A DNA stretch of 64,000 bases, taken from contig NC_079877.1 of NCBI RefSeq assembly GCF_029227915.1, positions 5,272,001 through 5,336,000 of the forward strand. Direction: 5' to 3'. Positions 63,341-64,000 of the stretch are shown one piece after another. Source of the stretch: Hydractinia symbiolongicarpus (taxonomy: Eukaryota > Cnidaria > Hydrozoa > Anthoathecata > Hydractiniidae). The notes under the pieces were generated by a model that was not told the DNA's origin, searched no databases, and saw only the letters and a list, made by a program, of their open reading frames with translations. Positions within the stretch are counted from its first letter, which is position 1; every line of letters starts with the position of its first letter. The translations under genes and the position numbers were made by a program.

Positions 63341-64000
63341 TGGAAATGAGTTTACTCACAGGGTACTTTCTTTGTATACATTCGACTATACGTGTTAAGC
63401 CCGGGATTTACGGGAAATCGCGGGTTTTCGTTTGCCGGCGATTAAACTGCTTTTATTCAGCGTCTCATCAAAAAAGAAAACATTCTTGAAAACTACAAGT
63501 CTCATGCGTTTTAGTGGTGAAATAATAATTTAAAAAATCGTTTGGGAAATGAGTTTACTCCCTGGGTACTTTCTTTGTATACTTTTGACTATACGGGCCG
63601 AGTCCAGGATTTACGGGAAATCGCAGGTTTTCGTTTGCCGGCGATTAAACTTCTTTTATTCAGCGTCTAATCAAAAATGAAAACATTTTTAAAAACTACA
63701 AGTCTCATGTGTTTTAGTGGTGAAAAAATAATTTAAAAAATCGTTCTGGAAATGAGTTTACTCACAGGGTACTTTCTTTGTATACATTCGACTATACGTG
63801 CCAAGCCCGGGATTTACGGGAAATCGCGGGTTTTCGTTTGCCGGCGATTAAACTGCTTTTCTTCAGCGTCTCATCAAAAAAGAAAACATTCTTGAAAACT
63901 ACAAGTCTCATGCGTTTTAGTGGTGAAATAATAATTTAAAAAATCGTTTGGGAAATGCGTTTACTCCCTGGGTACTTTCTTTGTATACTTTTGACTATAC
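63341..64000 (+). repeat. Array end within window, a/c-type monomers
   Basis: About three monomers of the c and a classes (CTCACAGGG with TCAAAAAAGAAAAC, then TTTGGGAAATG with CCAGGATTTACGGG), like the 57.0-57.5 kb order. The window stops inside a monomer at ACTATAC, so the array continues to the right. Confidence 0.8.

Larger units (their letters stand above)
17668..64000 (+). repeat. Satellite array, plus-orientation arm (~203-bp monomer)
   Basis: About 228 head-to-tail copies of the same monomer in the opposite orientation. The top strand reads GGAAATGAGTTTACTCCC, GGGTACTTTCTTTGTATAC, TTTGCCGGCGATTAAAC, CAGCGTCTCATC, ACAAGTCTCATGCG, TAATTTAAAAAATCG, then the next copy. No orientation change was seen after 17,668. 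Classes differ at a few diagnostic sites: CTCCCTGGG or CTCACAGGG, TTTGACTATAC or ATTCGACTATAC, CCGAGTCCAGG or CCAAGCCCGGG, and GGATTTACGGG or GGATTTAGGG. They are arranged in many different HORs along the arm. Homogeneity rises sharply after about 51.5 kb, suggesting recent amplification there. It runs off the right end. Confidence 0.98.

Noticed and set aside
1-64000. CRISPR array
   Set aside because: The whole 203-bp period is conserved; there are no short repeats separated by unique spacers and no cas genes.
1-64000. Ribosomal DNA intergenic-spacer subrepeats
   Set aside because: No rRNA gene sequence is present in 64 kb and the array is far longer than typical spacer subrepeat runs. It cannot be fully excluded without flanks.

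Overview
The whole 64-kb window is satellite DNA. One AT-rich monomer of about 203 bp (about 36% G+C in the copy counted by hand, 60,301-60,503) is repeated head to tail roughly 315 times. I see no stretch, even of 100 bp, that is not this repeat, and no convincing protein gene, RNA gene, transposon, CRISPR array or origin. A long homogeneous array of near-nucleosome-length monomers with higher-order repeats (HORs) points to eukaryotic heterochromatin such as centromeric, pericentromeric, subtelomeric or sex/B-chromosome DNA. I do not recognise the family and cannot name the species.

Layout. Positions 1-17,667 carry the monomer in one orientation (called minus here) and 17,668-64,000 in the opposite one (plus). 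The switch is abrupt and has the geometry of a fold-back: sequence just right of 17,667 is the reverse complement of sequence ending at 17,544, leaving a spacer of about 123 bp. The palindromic relation continues outward for several monomers in the same order, so the arms are related and did not merely meet at random.

Minus arm: a 10/11-mer HOR (1-4,260), mixed monomers with dispersed module copies (4,260-6,300), a 6-mer duplication of about 1,217 bp (6,300-8,735), mixed monomers, a 4-mer of 812 bp (10,015-11,640), mixed monomers, and a 5-mer of about 1,015 bp (13,200-16,830).

Plus arm: 5-mer of 1,012 bp (17,974-19,800), 7-mer of 1,418 bp (20,095-22,700), 3-mer of 608 bp (22,770-23,990), 11-mer of 2,229 bp (24,845-29,302), dimer of 405 bp and 8-mer of 1,617 bp (to 33,738), 4-/8-mers of 812 and 1,622 bp (35,580-38,970), a segment at 39.84-43.4 kb repeated at 46.3-48.7 kb, dimers (48.7-51.0 kb), a very regular 609-bp trimer HOR in eight copies with alternating alpha and beta versions (51,575-56,446), and a 10-mer of 2,028 bp (56,447-62,330) built partly from the same trimers. 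The window ends inside the array on both sides.

Functionally nothing here looks expressed as protein. The array is best read as structural chromatin DNA evolving by unequal exchange, local amplification, gene conversion and at least one inversion. Block limits were found by matching diagnostic variants by eye and are approximate to tens of bases unless a spacing is stated.
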